DNA from: Aquimonas voraii
GTDB taxonomy: Bacteria > Pseudomonadota > Gammaproteobacteria > Xanthomonadales > Xanthomonadaceae
Reading direction: 5' to 3'
DNA: 64,000 bases
Assembly (NCBI RefSeq): GCF_900101825.1
Contig: NZ_FNAG01000012.1
Coordinates: 1-64,000, forward strand
In this document: piece by piece, positions 8,839 to 17,890 of the stretch
Layout of the letters: the number at the start of each line of letters is the position of its first letter
Position numbering within the stretch: position 1 is the first letter of the stretch
The notes under the pieces: generated by a model
What the model was told of the DNA's origin: nothing
Databases searched by the model: none
What the model saw: only the letters and a program-made list of their open reading frames with translations
Translations under genes and position numbers: made by a program

Positions 8839-9167
8839 GTCGTCTGGGTCAATGACGGGTGTTCCCACGGCCGAACTGCTTCGTCATCTTCAGCGGCGGG
8901 GACGCGCGCCACTGACATGCGCCGCGGCGTAGGGTCTGCTCCGGCATCGGCCAGTTCCGCGGGCGAGGTGCGTTCAGGTCAAGCAGTGCCAGCTCCAAGG
9001 CCGAGGTTGGAGAGGATGTCTGTCCGGATCAGATTGCTCCAGAGAGGAGGGCGATCGACTCGCTCGTAAACCGAGCATTGAGCTGTACTTGAACATTGCG
9101 AAGAAAAGCGTAGTCTTGGACCCATGCCGCCGGACTGACCAGCGGTACCAACGCCAGAGGGATCCTC
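8839..9167. other. Intergenic region ahead of the NAD cluster
   Basis: These 329 bp contain no convincing coding frame. The only notable element is a weak promoter-like pair, TTGAAC (9089-9094) and TAGTCT (9111-9116) with 16-bp spacing, about 50 bp before the nadM-type gene. Confidence 0.4.
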
Positions 9168-10265
9168 ATGGACTTCGACTACGTGGTCTTCATTGGCCGC
9201 TTCGAGCCGTTCCACAACGGCCATCTCGCCGTCGCCCACCACGCCCTGCGTCTGCTCCGGGGCACTGCCGACGGAACCCCGCATACCACAAGCAAGGCCG
9301 CTAGGGTCGGCAAGCTCATCCTGCTGATCGGCTCGGCCGATGCTCCGCGCACGCCGCGCAACCCCTGGACCGCCGCCGAGCGCCGGGTGATGGTGCAGGC
9401 TGCGCTGGAAGATGCCGCCGACCGAATCCTCGTGCGTCCGCTGCGTGACCACCTGTACAACGAGGCGCAATGGATCGCCGCCGTGCAGCGCACGGTGGCC
9501 GATGCGATTCGCGCCGACGGTGGCCCGGCGGATGCGCGAATTGGCCTGATCGGACAGCGCAAGGACGCCAGCAGCTATTACCTGGAAGAGTTCCCGCAGT
9601 GGCGGCTGATTGATGTGGGACACACGGAGACGCTGTCAGCCACGGACCTGCGCCGCCACCTGTTCGAGACCGGCCCCGCCGACTACGGTAGCCTGATGCT
9701 GGTGCGCGCGAACGTGCCCGAGCCGGTGTTTGCCATGCTCGACGCCTTCCGCCGGCACGACCCGGCGTATGCCGAACTGGTCGAGGAGTACCGCTTCCTG
9801 CGCGACTACCGCGCGGCCTGGGACAAGGCCCCGTATCCGCCAACCTTCGTCACGACCGACGCCGTGGTCGTGCACTCGGGCCATGTACTGTTGATCCGGC
9901 GACGCAGCGCGCCGGGCAAGGGGTTGTGGGCCCTGCCGGGTGGTTTCATCCGCCAGGACGAAGCGCTGCTGGACGGCTGCATCCGCGAGCTGCGCGAGGA
10001 GACCCGTCTCAAACTGCCGGCGCCGGTGTTGCGCGGCTCGCTCAAGGGCAGCCACGTTTTCGACCACCCCGAGCGCTCGCTGCGCGGACGCACGATCACC
10101 CATGCCTTTCACTTCGAGTTCCCGCAGGGCGAGCTGCCCACCGTGCGTGGCAGCGACGATGCGGACAAGGCCCGCTGGTTCCCGGTGGCCGAAGCGCTGG
10201 AAATGGGCCCGCGCCTTTTCGAGGACCACCTGCACATTCTTGAGTACTTCATCGGCCGCGGCTGA
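9168..10265 (+). CDS. nadM: Bifunctional nicotinamide-nucleotide adenylyltransferase / Nudix ADP-ribose pyrophosphatase
   Basis: The 365-residue protein joins two enzymes of NAD metabolism. The N-terminal nucleotidyltransferase domain has GRFEPFHNGH (10-19), the HIGH-type motif that binds ATP for adenylating NMN to NAD, and a downstream SATDLR segment (the ISSTxxR equivalent). The C-terminal Nudix domain carries a near-complete Nudix box from about residue 257 (GGFIRQDE then RELREET), expected to hydrolyse ADP-ribose or a related dinucleotide. The architecture is that of NadM-Nudix fusions. It heads a plus-strand cluster with nadV and an ADP-ribosylglycohydrolase fusion and would complete nicotinamide salvage by turning NMN into NAD. 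Confidence 0.88.
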   Translation: MDFDYVVFIGRFEPFHNGHLAVAHHALRLLRGTADGTPHTTSKAARVGKLILLIGSADAPRTPRNPWTAAERRVMVQAALEDAADRILVRPLRDHLYNEAQWIAAVQRTVADAIRADGGPADARIGLIGQRKDASSYYLEEFPQWRLIDVGHTETLSATDLRRHLFETGPADYGSLMLVRANVPEPVFAMLDAFRRHDPAYAELVEEYRFLRDYRAAWDKAPYPPTFVTTDAVVVHSGHVLLIRRRSAPGKGLWALPGGFIRQDEALLDGCIRELREETRLKLPAPVLRGSLKGSHVFDHPERSLRGRTITHAFHFEFPQGELPTVRGSDDADKARWFPVAEALEMGPRLFEDHLHILEYFIGRG

Positions 10266-10356
10266 AGCGGCCTGACCCTGATTGGCCCGGTCGCGGCCGG
10301 GTCGCACCCCGCCGGCGGACAGACCACCGGCTTTCGACGCGAAGGAGTTTCACGTC

Positions 10357-11787
10357 ATGAACATCCGCAATCCGTTCGACAACCTCATTCTCAACACCGA
10401 CAGCTACAAGGCCAGCCACTGGCTGCAGTACCCGCCGGGCACCGACGCCAGCTTCTTCTACGTCGAGAGCCGCGGAGGCGTGCATGACCACGTGCTGTTC
10501 TTCGGTCTGCAGGCGATCCTGAAGGCCTACTTCAGCACCCCGATCACCCATGCCGATGTCGATGAGGCGCGCGAGGTCTTCGCCGCCCACGGCGAGCCCT
10601 TCAACGAGGCCGGTTGGCGGCGCATCGTCGACGTGCACGGCGGTCGCCTGCCGCTGCGCATCCGCGCCGTGCCGGAGGGCTATGTGGTGCCCACCCACCA
10701 GGCGCTGGTGACGATCGAGTCGACCGACCCGGAGGCCTTCTGGCTGCCGAGCTACATGGAGACCCTGCTGCTGCGCCTGTGGTATCCGGTCACGGTGGCC
10801 ACGATCAGCTGGCAGGCCAAGCAGACGATCCGCGACTACCTGCAGCGCACCAGCGACGACCCCGAAGGCCAGCTGCCCTTCAAGCTCCACGACTTCGGCG
10901 CGCGCGGCGTGTCGAGCACCGAGAGCGCGGGTCTCGGTGGACTCGCTCATCTGGTCAACTTCCTCGGCACCGACACGGTGTCGGCGTTGATGGCCGCTCG
11001 CGCCTGGTACGGCACCGACATGGCCGGCTTCAGCATCCCCGCCGCCGAGCACAGCACCATCACCAGCTGGGGGCGCGAGCGCGAGGTCGATGCCTACCGC
11101 AACATGCTGAAGCAGTTCGCCAAGGCCGGCGGCATCGTCGCCGTGGTGTCGGACAGCTACGACATCCACCGCGCGATCCGCGAGCACTGGGGCCAGACCC
11201 TGCGCCAGGAGGTCCTAGATAGCGGCGCCACGGTGGTGATCCGCCCCGACTCGGGCGACCCGGTCGAGATGGTGCTGAGCTGCCTTGAAGCGCTGGACGA
11301 GGCCTTCGGCCACACCGTCAACAGCAAGGGCTACAGGGTGCTGAACACGGTGCGGGTGATCCAGGGCGACGGCATCGACCCGGTCAGCCTGAAGCAGATC
11401 CTGGAGCGCTTCACCCAGGCCGGCTACAGCGCCGACAACGTCGCCTTCGGCATGGGGGGCGGCCTGCTGCAGAAGCTGAACCGCGACACCCAGAAGTTCG
11501 CGCTCAAGTGCTCGGCTGCGCGCGTCGACGGCGAGTGGATCGACGTCTACAAGGACCCGGTCACCGACCCCGGCAAGCAGTCGAAGCGCGGCCGCCTCAC
11601 CCTGATCCGGCATGCCGAGTTCGGCAGCTGGAAGACCGTGCCGGTGCCCAACGAGATCGAGCGCATCGAGGACATGAGCCTGCCCGCCGGCTGGGCGCAT
11701 GCGATGGAGACGGTGTGGGAGGACGGCGCGCTCACCCGCGAGTGGACGCTGGACGAGGTGCGGGCGCGGGCAGCGCGGGGCCTGTGA
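10357..11787 (+). CDS. nadV: Nicotinamide phosphoribosyltransferase
   Basis: The start at 10357 has an ideal GAAGGAG site and gives 476 residues, the usual NAMPT length. Family signatures are clear: NTDSYKASHW at the N-terminus, SIPAAEHSTITSWG (including the phosphorylated-histidine position of NAMPT), VVIRPDSGDPVE for the PRPP/ribose-phosphate site, and a GMGGGLLQ loop. It makes NMN from nicotinamide and PRPP, supplying the adenylyltransferase encoded 90 bp upstream. The next gene starts 10 bp downstream, so the three genes form an operon. Confidence 0.93.
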   Translation: MNIRNPFDNLILNTDSYKASHWLQYPPGTDASFFYVESRGGVHDHVLFFGLQAILKAYFSTPITHADVDEAREVFAAHGEPFNEAGWRRIVDVHGGRLPLRIRAVPEGYVVPTHQALVTIESTDPEAFWLPSYMETLLLRLWYPVTVATISWQAKQTIRDYLQRTSDDPEGQLPFKLHDFGARGVSSTESAGLGGLAHLVNFLGTDTVSALMAARAWYGTDMAGFSIPAAEHSTITSWGREREVDAYRNMLKQFAKAGGIVAVVSDSYDIHRAIREHWGQTLRQEVLDSGATVVIRPDSGDPVEMVLSCLEALDEAFGHTVNSKGYRVLNTVRVIQGDGIDPVSLKQILERFTQAGYSADNVAFGMGGGLLQKLNRDTQKFALKCSAARVDGEWIDVYKDPVTDPGKQSKRGRLTLIRHAEFGSWKTVPVPNEIERIEDMSLPAGWAHAMETVWEDGALTREWTLDEVRARAARGL

Positions 11788-11797
11788 AGGGACGGCC

Positions 11798-13330
11798 ATG
11801 AAGACCTCTACAAACTTCATCCGCCGCGACCGCCTCGCCGGTGGCTTGTACGGCCTGCTCATCGGCGATGCCTTGGGCGTGCCCTACGAGTTTCATCCTC
11901 CACAGGCGATTCCCGAGCCGCATGAGATCGAGTTCATGCCGCCGCCGGACTTCCACCGCGCGCACATCGGGACGCCTCCAGGGACCTGGTCGGACGACGG
12001 CGCACAGGCGCTGGTGTTGCTGCGCTCGCTGCTGGAGCGCGATAGGTTGGACGTGGATCACTTCGCTCAGGGCCTTCTGCGTTGGGCGGACGAAGGCTAC
12101 TGCGCGGTCGATGGGCGCGTCTTCGACATCGGCATCCAGACCTCGAACGCGCTGAGTGCGCTGCGCCGTGGCGCCCCCGCCGATCGCGCTGGCCCCAGCG
12201 GCGAACGCGAAAATGGCAATGGTGCGCTGATGCGGGTGCTGCCTTTGGCGCTGTGGCATCGGGACAGCGACGAGGAACTGGTCGCGTTGGCCATGCGACA
12301 GTCGTTGCCTACGCACGGCCATATGCGCTCGCAGCTCTGCTGCGCGCTGCTTTGCCTGTGGGGGCGAGCCGAGCTTGAGGGGCGCAGGGATGCGTGGGAC
12401 TGGGGCGTCCAGCGTCTGCGCGCGCTGGCCTCTGCCGACTGGGGCGATGAGCTTGCGCGCATTCTTGATCCCGCCAATGCAACCGCCGCACGCGGCACCG
12501 GCTACGTGCTGGACACGCTGTGGTCGGCCAGGCGCTGCATGGATGCTGCGGAGGATTTCGAAGCCGCGGTGCGCGCAGCCATCCGCCTTGGCAATGACAC
12601 CGATACCACGGCAGCGGTGGTCGGCGGGCTTGCCGGTCTGCGCTTCGGTCGGTTCGGGATTCCGCAGCGCTGGGTGCAGGGCCTGCGTGGCAGCGAGTTG
12701 CTGGAGGAGGTGATCCCTCGTCTACTCGATCACGGGTCACCGCGTGCGCCAAAGCACACTGGCTCGGCGCGCACCAGCGAAACCCATCCGCTGTCTATCG
12801 CGACGTTGGCGCTTGGAACAAAGCCCGGCCGCGTCGGCATCACCTTCTGTCCCGGCAAGAAGCAGACGAACGCCATCACGGGTGCTTGGGATCGCGACCT
12901 GTGCGCCGACCTTGAACGTATCCGGGATTGGGGTGCAAAGCATGTCGTCACCCTGATCGAGCCCTGGGAGATCAAGGCACTCGAAGTGCAGGAGCTGCCC
13001 AGCGCGTGTGCGTCACTGGGCTTGGTCTGGCATCACGCCCCCATACAGGATGGCTCCGTTCCTGATGAGCAGTGGGAGGCGCGGTGGGCTGCCATAGAAC
13101 CGGTGCTGTTGTCAGCGTTGGATCAGGGCCATGGGGTTGTCGTTCACTGCAAGGGCGGCTTGGGTCGTGCTGGCTCGATTGCATGTCGTCTCGCGATCGC
13201 TGCGGAGGACGTGACGTCCGCAGACGGGCTGATCGAACGCGTGCGCTCGGTAAGGCCGGGTGCCGTAGAGACCCGCGTGCAGGAGCGTGCCGTCTTTGAG
13301 TGGGTGCAGCGGTACAACCGTCAGTCCTGA
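11798..13330 (+). CDS. ADP-ribosylglycohydrolase fused to a cysteine-dependent (CDKN3/dual-specificity-like) phosphatase
   Basis: The frame is longer upstream, but MKTSTNFIRRDRLAGGLYGL at 11798 is the natural DraG-type start. Residues 1 to about 300 form an ADP-ribosylglycohydrolase: GDALGVPYEF, WSDDG (metal ligands near 65), NGNGALMRVLPLAL and the second metal site GNDTDTTAA (about 265). Residues about 330-510 form a phosphatase domain ending in HCKGGLGRAG, a complete C-x5-R signature with cysteine near 451. The first half would remove ADP-ribose from proteins or nucleic acids or cleave ADP-ribosyl metabolites. The second could act on a phosphorylated product of that reaction. The NAD-salvage operon context supports ADP-ribose recycling or reversal of ADP-ribosylation. 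Confidence 0.85.
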   Translation: MKTSTNFIRRDRLAGGLYGLLIGDALGVPYEFHPPQAIPEPHEIEFMPPPDFHRAHIGTPPGTWSDDGAQALVLLRSLLERDRLDVDHFAQGLLRWADEGYCAVDGRVFDIGIQTSNALSALRRGAPADRAGPSGERENGNGALMRVLPLALWHRDSDEELVALAMRQSLPTHGHMRSQLCCALLCLWGRAELEGRRDAWDWGVQRLRALASADWGDELARILDPANATAARGTGYVLDTLWSARRCMDAAEDFEAAVRAAIRLGNDTDTTAAVVGGLAGLRFGRFGIPQRWVQGLRGSELLEEVIPRLLDHGSPRAPKHTGSARTSETHPLSIATLALGTKPGRVGITFCPGKKQTNAITGAWDRDLCADLERIRDWGAKHVVTLIEPWEIKALEVQELPSACASLGLVWHHAPIQDGSVPDEQWEARWAAIEPVLLSALDQGHGVVVHCKGGLGRAGSIACRLAIAAEDVTSADGLIERVRSVRPGAVETRVQERAVFEWVQRYNRQS

Positions 13331-13566
13331 AGAGTGCGGCCCGCACCCACACGTAACCTGTCAGGGCGCAGTCCGCTTATCAGGCGCTTCGCGGAGCGCC
13401 TGATCCGATGGAATCAACGGCACTGGCCGGCTCAAGCACGGAACCACATGCGCGCGACCACACGCCAGGGACTCAGGTTCTCAGCCCCTGAGACGGCAGC
13501 GTATGAGCCTCTGGATCGGCGTAGCCCGCAGCACAGGCAACGCCCTGCTCTGGATGGAGAAACGCG

Positions 13567-14238
13567 ATGACCCGAGACGCTCTGCATGACGACCTCCGCG
13601 CCCTGATCTTGACCCTGGCCCGTCGCGATGACGTGCATTCCGTCTCCTGCCAGTTCCGGGATCGCGCGCTGTGGGAGGGGCTGCTGACGGAGCAGGCCCG
13701 CCGCGCTCGCCAGAGCGGTCGTCCACCGCGGGAGGCGTTCTTCCTCTGCGGGCCTGACAGCGGTATTCCCGGCATCGCCAAGCTGCATCCGGGTCTCGAC
13801 GACGACTTCGACGGCACTCCGCCGCGCTTCACCGGCGACACAATGGAGGAGCAGATGCGGGGAGATATCCATATCCCCTACGAGGGCGTGACGAGCGCAG
13901 ACCTGATGGTGTACCCGCACTGGCGTCGCCTGTTCCCCTCGCGCTGGGAGAAGCCCGGTGCAGAGATGGACTGGATCACCGGCGACAAGCCCTGCAACTA
14001 CCTGCTGGTCGAAAAGGACCTCGGTGAAGCCCCGCAGGCAACGCGCACGGGGCCGATCGCCGGAAGCTGGTGGCTCTACAGCAGCACCGCGCCCTACAAG
14101 GACTGCAATCCCTTCAGCGCCAGCGAGAAGGCCGTGGACCGAAAGGAGCGGATCCTGAGGTTCGTGGAAACAATCCGGGCAGCCAAAGAAGAAGACGCGG
14201 CCGCTAAGGCGAAACCTGCCGAACCCGGCCGGGTATGA
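13567..14238 (+). CDS. Hypothetical protein
   Basis: A 223-residue soluble protein with a good GGAGAAA ribosome site. It is rich in aromatic and proline residues in its middle (MVYPHWRRLFPSRWEKPGAEMDW, split by no obvious motif) and has a lysine/alanine-rich C-terminus. I do not recognise the family and see no signal peptide or membrane segment. It follows the NAD operon after 236 bp and precedes an ArdC-like gene, so it may belong to either group. Confidence 0.6.
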   Translation: MTRDALHDDLRALILTLARRDDVHSVSCQFRDRALWEGLLTEQARRARQSGRPPREAFFLCGPDSGIPGIAKLHPGLDDDFDGTPPRFTGDTMEEQMRGDIHIPYEGVTSADLMVYPHWRRLFPSRWEKPGAEMDWITGDKPCNYLLVEKDLGEAPQATRTGPIAGSWWLYSSTAPYKDCNPFSASEKAVDRKERILRFVETIRAAKEEDAAAKAKPAEPGRV

Positions 14239-14385
14239 GTTCGTGTCTGTCGCCTTTGCGCGTCGATCAGCGCAGCAAGGAGTTGCCCTGCAGAGCCCGG
14301 TCCAGTGCGATGGCCAATGACTGAGCGCGATGCCCTGCGCATCCGAGCATTCTGATTTTCACGGCGACCGAGATCCCGCGAGCCC

Positions 14386-15390
14386 ATGAAGAAGCGCCGC
14401 CTCCACCCGCAGTGTGAGCTGTTCGATGACCCGCTGCATGACCCTACGCAGGAGCGCCAGGCGCGACTGCTGCTGGACCAGCTGCTGGCGGAGGCCAAGC
14501 TCTACGCCAAAGGCCCCGCGCTGATGGGCCTGCTGGATTTCGTCTCCCGCCTGCGCACGGTCGCGCCCTTCAATGCGCTGCTCCTGCACATCCAGAGGCC
14601 TGGCGTCACCTACGTCGCTTCGCAGTCCGACTGGGTGCGTCAGTTTGACCGCCGGCTCACGAGCGAGGCGCGTCCACTGCTCGTCCTTCATCCCTTTGGG
14701 CCGATCGCCTTGGTCTACGACATCCTCGACACCGAGGGCCCCAGCCTGCCGGACGGCGTACTCAACTTCACCGCGGCCGGCGTCATGGAAGACGATGTCT
14801 ACGCTCAGGTCCGGGCTCGGGTCGAGGCGCTCGGAATCGAGCTGGTGCACCACGACGTGGGTGATCGGCAAGCGGGCCACATCCAGCGGCGCGCCAATGA
14901 TCCGAGGCAGGCGGATCGCCCGCCCTATGTCGTCAGGCTCAACCGGCTGCATCGCACGGCGGTGCGCTTCTCCACCCTCGTGCACGAGCTTGGTCATCTC
15001 TTCCTTGGCCATCTGGGCGAGGACGCTCGGCTCGGCATCGAGGACCGTCGCCACGTCCCGCTGCCCCAGCGCGAGCTTGAGGCCGAGATGGCCGCGTATG
15101 TCATTTGCATGCGCAATGGCATCCGCCCGAATTCCGCGAGCTATCTCGCCCAGCACGTCGACCAGAACCTGTGTACGGAACATCTGGATCTCTACCGCAT
15201 CCTTCGAGCGGTTGCGCGGCTCGAAGACATCCTCGGGCTCGCCCGGCGCTCTACCTTCCAGCCAATGGCCCAGCAGAGCCTGCCGCTGAAGGGCGGCGGC
15301 CTCGGGCCTATCCGTCACCCCCAGCTGCGGCTGCCACGACTGCCGCACCTCGGATCACTGGGCGGCAAGCCGCCACCCAAGATCAACTGA
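14386..15390 (+). CDS. ArdC-like / ImmA-IrrE-type zinc metallopeptidase
   Basis: The 334-residue protein has an N-terminal domain (about 20-100, including FNALLLHIQRPG) resembling the ssDNA-binding part of ArdC antirestriction proteins. A zinc-peptidase domain follows with STLVHELGHLFLGH near residue 205 (HExxH: H, E and H present) and a downstream acidic ExEAEMAAY helix supplying the usual third ligand. The C-terminus is proline- and glycine-rich. ArdC proteins on plasmids and ICEs protect entering DNA from restriction; ImmA relatives cleave phage-type repressors. Either role fits an integrative element. The start has only a weak ribosome site. Confidence 0.7.
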   Translation: MKKRRLHPQCELFDDPLHDPTQERQARLLLDQLLAEAKLYAKGPALMGLLDFVSRLRTVAPFNALLLHIQRPGVTYVASQSDWVRQFDRRLTSEARPLLVLHPFGPIALVYDILDTEGPSLPDGVLNFTAAGVMEDDVYAQVRARVEALGIELVHHDVGDRQAGHIQRRANDPRQADRPPYVVRLNRLHRTAVRFSTLVHELGHLFLGHLGEDARLGIEDRRHVPLPQRELEAEMAAYVICMRNGIRPNSASYLAQHVDQNLCTEHLDLYRILRAVARLEDILGLARRSTFQPMAQQSLPLKGGGLGPIRHPQLRLPRLPHLGSLGGKPPPKIN

Positions 15391-15661
15391 CCGAGGCGAG
15401 GATCGTGGCAGCGGGTCGGAGGCGATTGGCCGTGCGTCTCATGAAGTCCAGTGCGGAGGGAGATCGCCAGAAGGATGAGAATTTTGGCTGGAATCCGCAG
15501 TGCCGCCCTTGCCGCCCGGACTGCAAAGCAGGTACGTCTGAACCACTGAAGCGAGACCGCATGCCGAGGCAGCGCCCCCATCCACCGCCCCAGTCTCTGG
15601 AATATACGTCGCGCGGCGCGTGCCCTCGCGCGTTCCAGATCCGCTCTCTTGGGAACCGCTG

Positions 15662-16492
15662 ATGCAGGTCGTCTACAGCCCGAAGATGCTCGCGCCCGCC
15701 CAGGGATTCTCGCCGAGTGCTTCGAAGCCCGAGGCCGTGGTGCAGGCCTGGAGGGCCTGCTTTCCGGAGATCGATCTGATCGAGCCGATCGCGGTCTCCC
15801 GCGAGCACCTGCTCAAGGCGCATGCCGCCGACTACGTGGACGACGTGTATGCCATGCGCCTGCCAAACGGCTTCGGCACGCTCAGTGCGGAGGTCAACGC
15901 AAGCCTCGCCTATACGAGTGGTGCCATGCTCGAAGCAGCGCGGCGTGCGCTCGCGAGCCGCGTCGCCGTCGCGGCACCCTGCTCGGGTTTCCATCACGCA
16001 GGTTGGGACTTCGGAGGCGCCTACTGCACGTTCAATGGGCTGATGGTCGCGGCCCTTGCCCTGCAAGCCGAAACCCCCGGACTCTGCGTCGGCATCCTCG
16101 ACTACGACTACCACCACGGCGATGGCACCGAGAACATCCTGGAGACCCTCAAGCCCGGCGGCATCGTCCACATCACGGCGGGCGAGACCTGGCACCGCGC
16201 GCACCAGGCCGAAGCCTTTCTCGCCAACATCGGCCGCGACCTCGATGCGCTCGCTTCCTGTGATCTGGTGCTCTATCAAGCCGGTGCTGACCCGCACATC
16301 GACGATCCGCTGGGTGGCTTCCTCACCACCTCGCAGATGGCGCTGCGCGACTGGAAGGTCTTCCAAGGCCTCGCCAGCCGAGGCATACCGATCGCATGGA
16401 ACCTCGCCGGTGGCTACCAGCAGCCGCTGTCCAAGGTGGTGCAACTGCATGTCAACTCGATGCGGGCGTGCATCGAGGCCGCGCGAGGCTGA
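15662..16492 (+). CDS. Histone-deacetylase-superfamily zinc hydrolase
   Basis: The start at 15662 (MQVVYSPKM) is the usual beginning of bacterial HDAC/acetylpolyamine amidohydrolase-type proteins and gives 276 residues. The active-site residues are present: a histidine pair (CSGFHHA), zinc ligands in DYDYHHGDGT and AGADPHIDD, and a closing NLAGGY loop. It should deacetylate a small acetylated amine, amide or protein lysine. The length is short but complete for the family. No obvious partner lies in the adjacent genes. Confidence 0.85.
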   Translation: MQVVYSPKMLAPAQGFSPSASKPEAVVQAWRACFPEIDLIEPIAVSREHLLKAHAADYVDDVYAMRLPNGFGTLSAEVNASLAYTSGAMLEAARRALASRVAVAAPCSGFHHAGWDFGGAYCTFNGLMVAALALQAETPGLCVGILDYDYHHGDGTENILETLKPGGIVHITAGETWHRAHQAEAFLANIGRDLDALASCDLVLYQAGADPHIDDPLGGFLTTSQMALRDWKVFQGLASRGIPIAWNLAGGYQQPLSKVVQLHVNSMRACIEAARG

Positions 16493-16734
16493 TCTGTTGT
16501 CCTCATTGCAAGCCGGTGGTTTTCGATGCCGTGACGGTGACTTGGCATTCGAGTCGTTGAAGGTCTTGCCAGCCCGAGGCGGCAGGTTCCAACGAAGCTT
16601 GCGCGAGCTGTGCCTTGCAGGTACGCGCCTGCTGCTGACCAGACGCGCTCGATCCCAGCGAAGGCCTTGGTGATCTGTCTCCTGCCGATAGGGCAGGACA
16701 TCGCCGTGCATGTTCGCGAAGCATGGAGGAGCGG
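16493..16734. other. Non-coding remnant region
   Basis: Only low-quality frames occur between the deacetylase-like gene and the HD-gene remnant. I see no supported gene, RNA or repeat here. Confidence 0.4.
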
Positions 16735-16803
16735 TTAGTAGAGCTCCTCCATCGCGCGCTTGTTGGCGTCACAGCTGAGTTGGTCGAAGGCTCGCACGAC
16801 CCG
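16735..16803 (-). pseudogene. C-terminal fragment of an HD-domain gene, paralogue of 25432-26250
   Basis: Reading leftwards this stretch encodes HRVVRAFDQLSCDANKRAM, then EELY and a stop. It is clearly homologous to the last residues of the intact HD-domain protein at 25432-26250 (GRVVHAFDQLSCEANKRMM). Upstream of the fragment the similarity is lost, so only about 22 codons remain. It marks a former second copy of the int/HD module. Confidence 0.65.
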
Positions 16804-17021
16804 ATGAGCAAACGCTTGGATGCCAGCTGTTGACCCGCATCCGTCTCGGCGAGCCGCGACCTAAGCGCAAGGGGCGTCGCCGTCACAGGTTGGTCGATTT
16901 CTGCGTAGACCAGACGGGCTGCTGATGCTACTGATCGCTGCAAGCCATCAAATGCCTGTCAAAGAAGGTAGGAGACTCTCAGGATGAGCTGACCTCCCCC
17001 CACAGCTTGGACCACCTGTTC

Positions 17022-17890
17022 CTAGAAAACTCGGCCTTCGGTGGGTAGGTGCGATTGGCCGGCGAACTCGGCGGGACAGCGGTCTCCGAGGCTCGAGTGC
17101 GGCCGGAAATGATTGTAATCCTGCCTCCAGTTTTCGATCTTCTCCCGGGCGTCCTCGAGCGACAGGAACCAGTGGGTGTTGAGGCACTCGTCGCGGAAAC
17201 TGCCGTTGAAGGACTCGACGAACGGGTTGTCGGTCGGCTTGCCGGGCCTCGAGAAGTCCAGTGTGACCTGCTGCTCGTAGGCCCAGCGGTCCATCGCCAG
17301 CGACGCAAACTCGGAGCCGTTGTCCGTCTGAATGCGGGTTGGTAGCCCACGCTGCAGCCGAAGACGCTCCATGACGCGAACCACATCCTCCGAACGAAGC
17401 TGCGCTGCCACTTCGATCGCAAGGCACTCCTTGGTGAAGTTGTCGACGACGGTGAGCGCTCGGAACCGGCGGCCATCGAACAAGGCGTCGGCGACGAAGT
17501 CCATGCTCCAGCAGGCGTTGGGTCGTTGCGCCACCAGGCGCTCCAGACGATGCGCAGCTGCCTTGCGCCGACGTGGCCGCTTGCGCCGGAGATTCAGCCC
17601 CAAAGCCTTGTACAACCGGTGCACACGCTTGTGGTTGACCCGCCAACCCTCGCGACGAAGCAGCACGTAGATGCGCCACATCCCGTAACGGATCCGCACC
17701 TCGGCAATCTCCTGAATACGTTTCCTCAAGGGGGCATCGTCCCGCCGGCTGCTGCGGTGGTACCAGGAACTCCGGGCCAAGCCGACCAGTCGGCACGCGC
17801 GACGAATCCCGACCCGATAGCGCTCCTGAAGGTGGCCCGCCAGCGACTTGCGCTGCGCGGGCCTCAGAGCTTTTTTGCGAGCACGTCCTG
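17022..17890 (-). CDS. IS3-family transposase OrfB (expressed by -1 frameshift as OrfAB)
   Basis: DDE integrase. The HTH_21-like N-terminal part ([20 protein letters not shown]) is followed by the rve core with catalytic aspartates in SMDFVAD and QTDNGSEF and the glutamate in [12 protein letters not shown], then the characteristic [11 protein letters not shown] ending. The reading frame is entered from OrfA by -1 slippage at AAAAAAG, so the 5' boundary given is approximate. An upstream extension of this frame to 18050 is a shadow of OrfA. Confidence 0.85.

Noticed and set aside
16503-16943. 146-codon minus-strand frame
   Set aside because: It has random serine/alanine/arginine composition, and the true homologous reading of this stretch (HD-gene remnant) is in a different frame.
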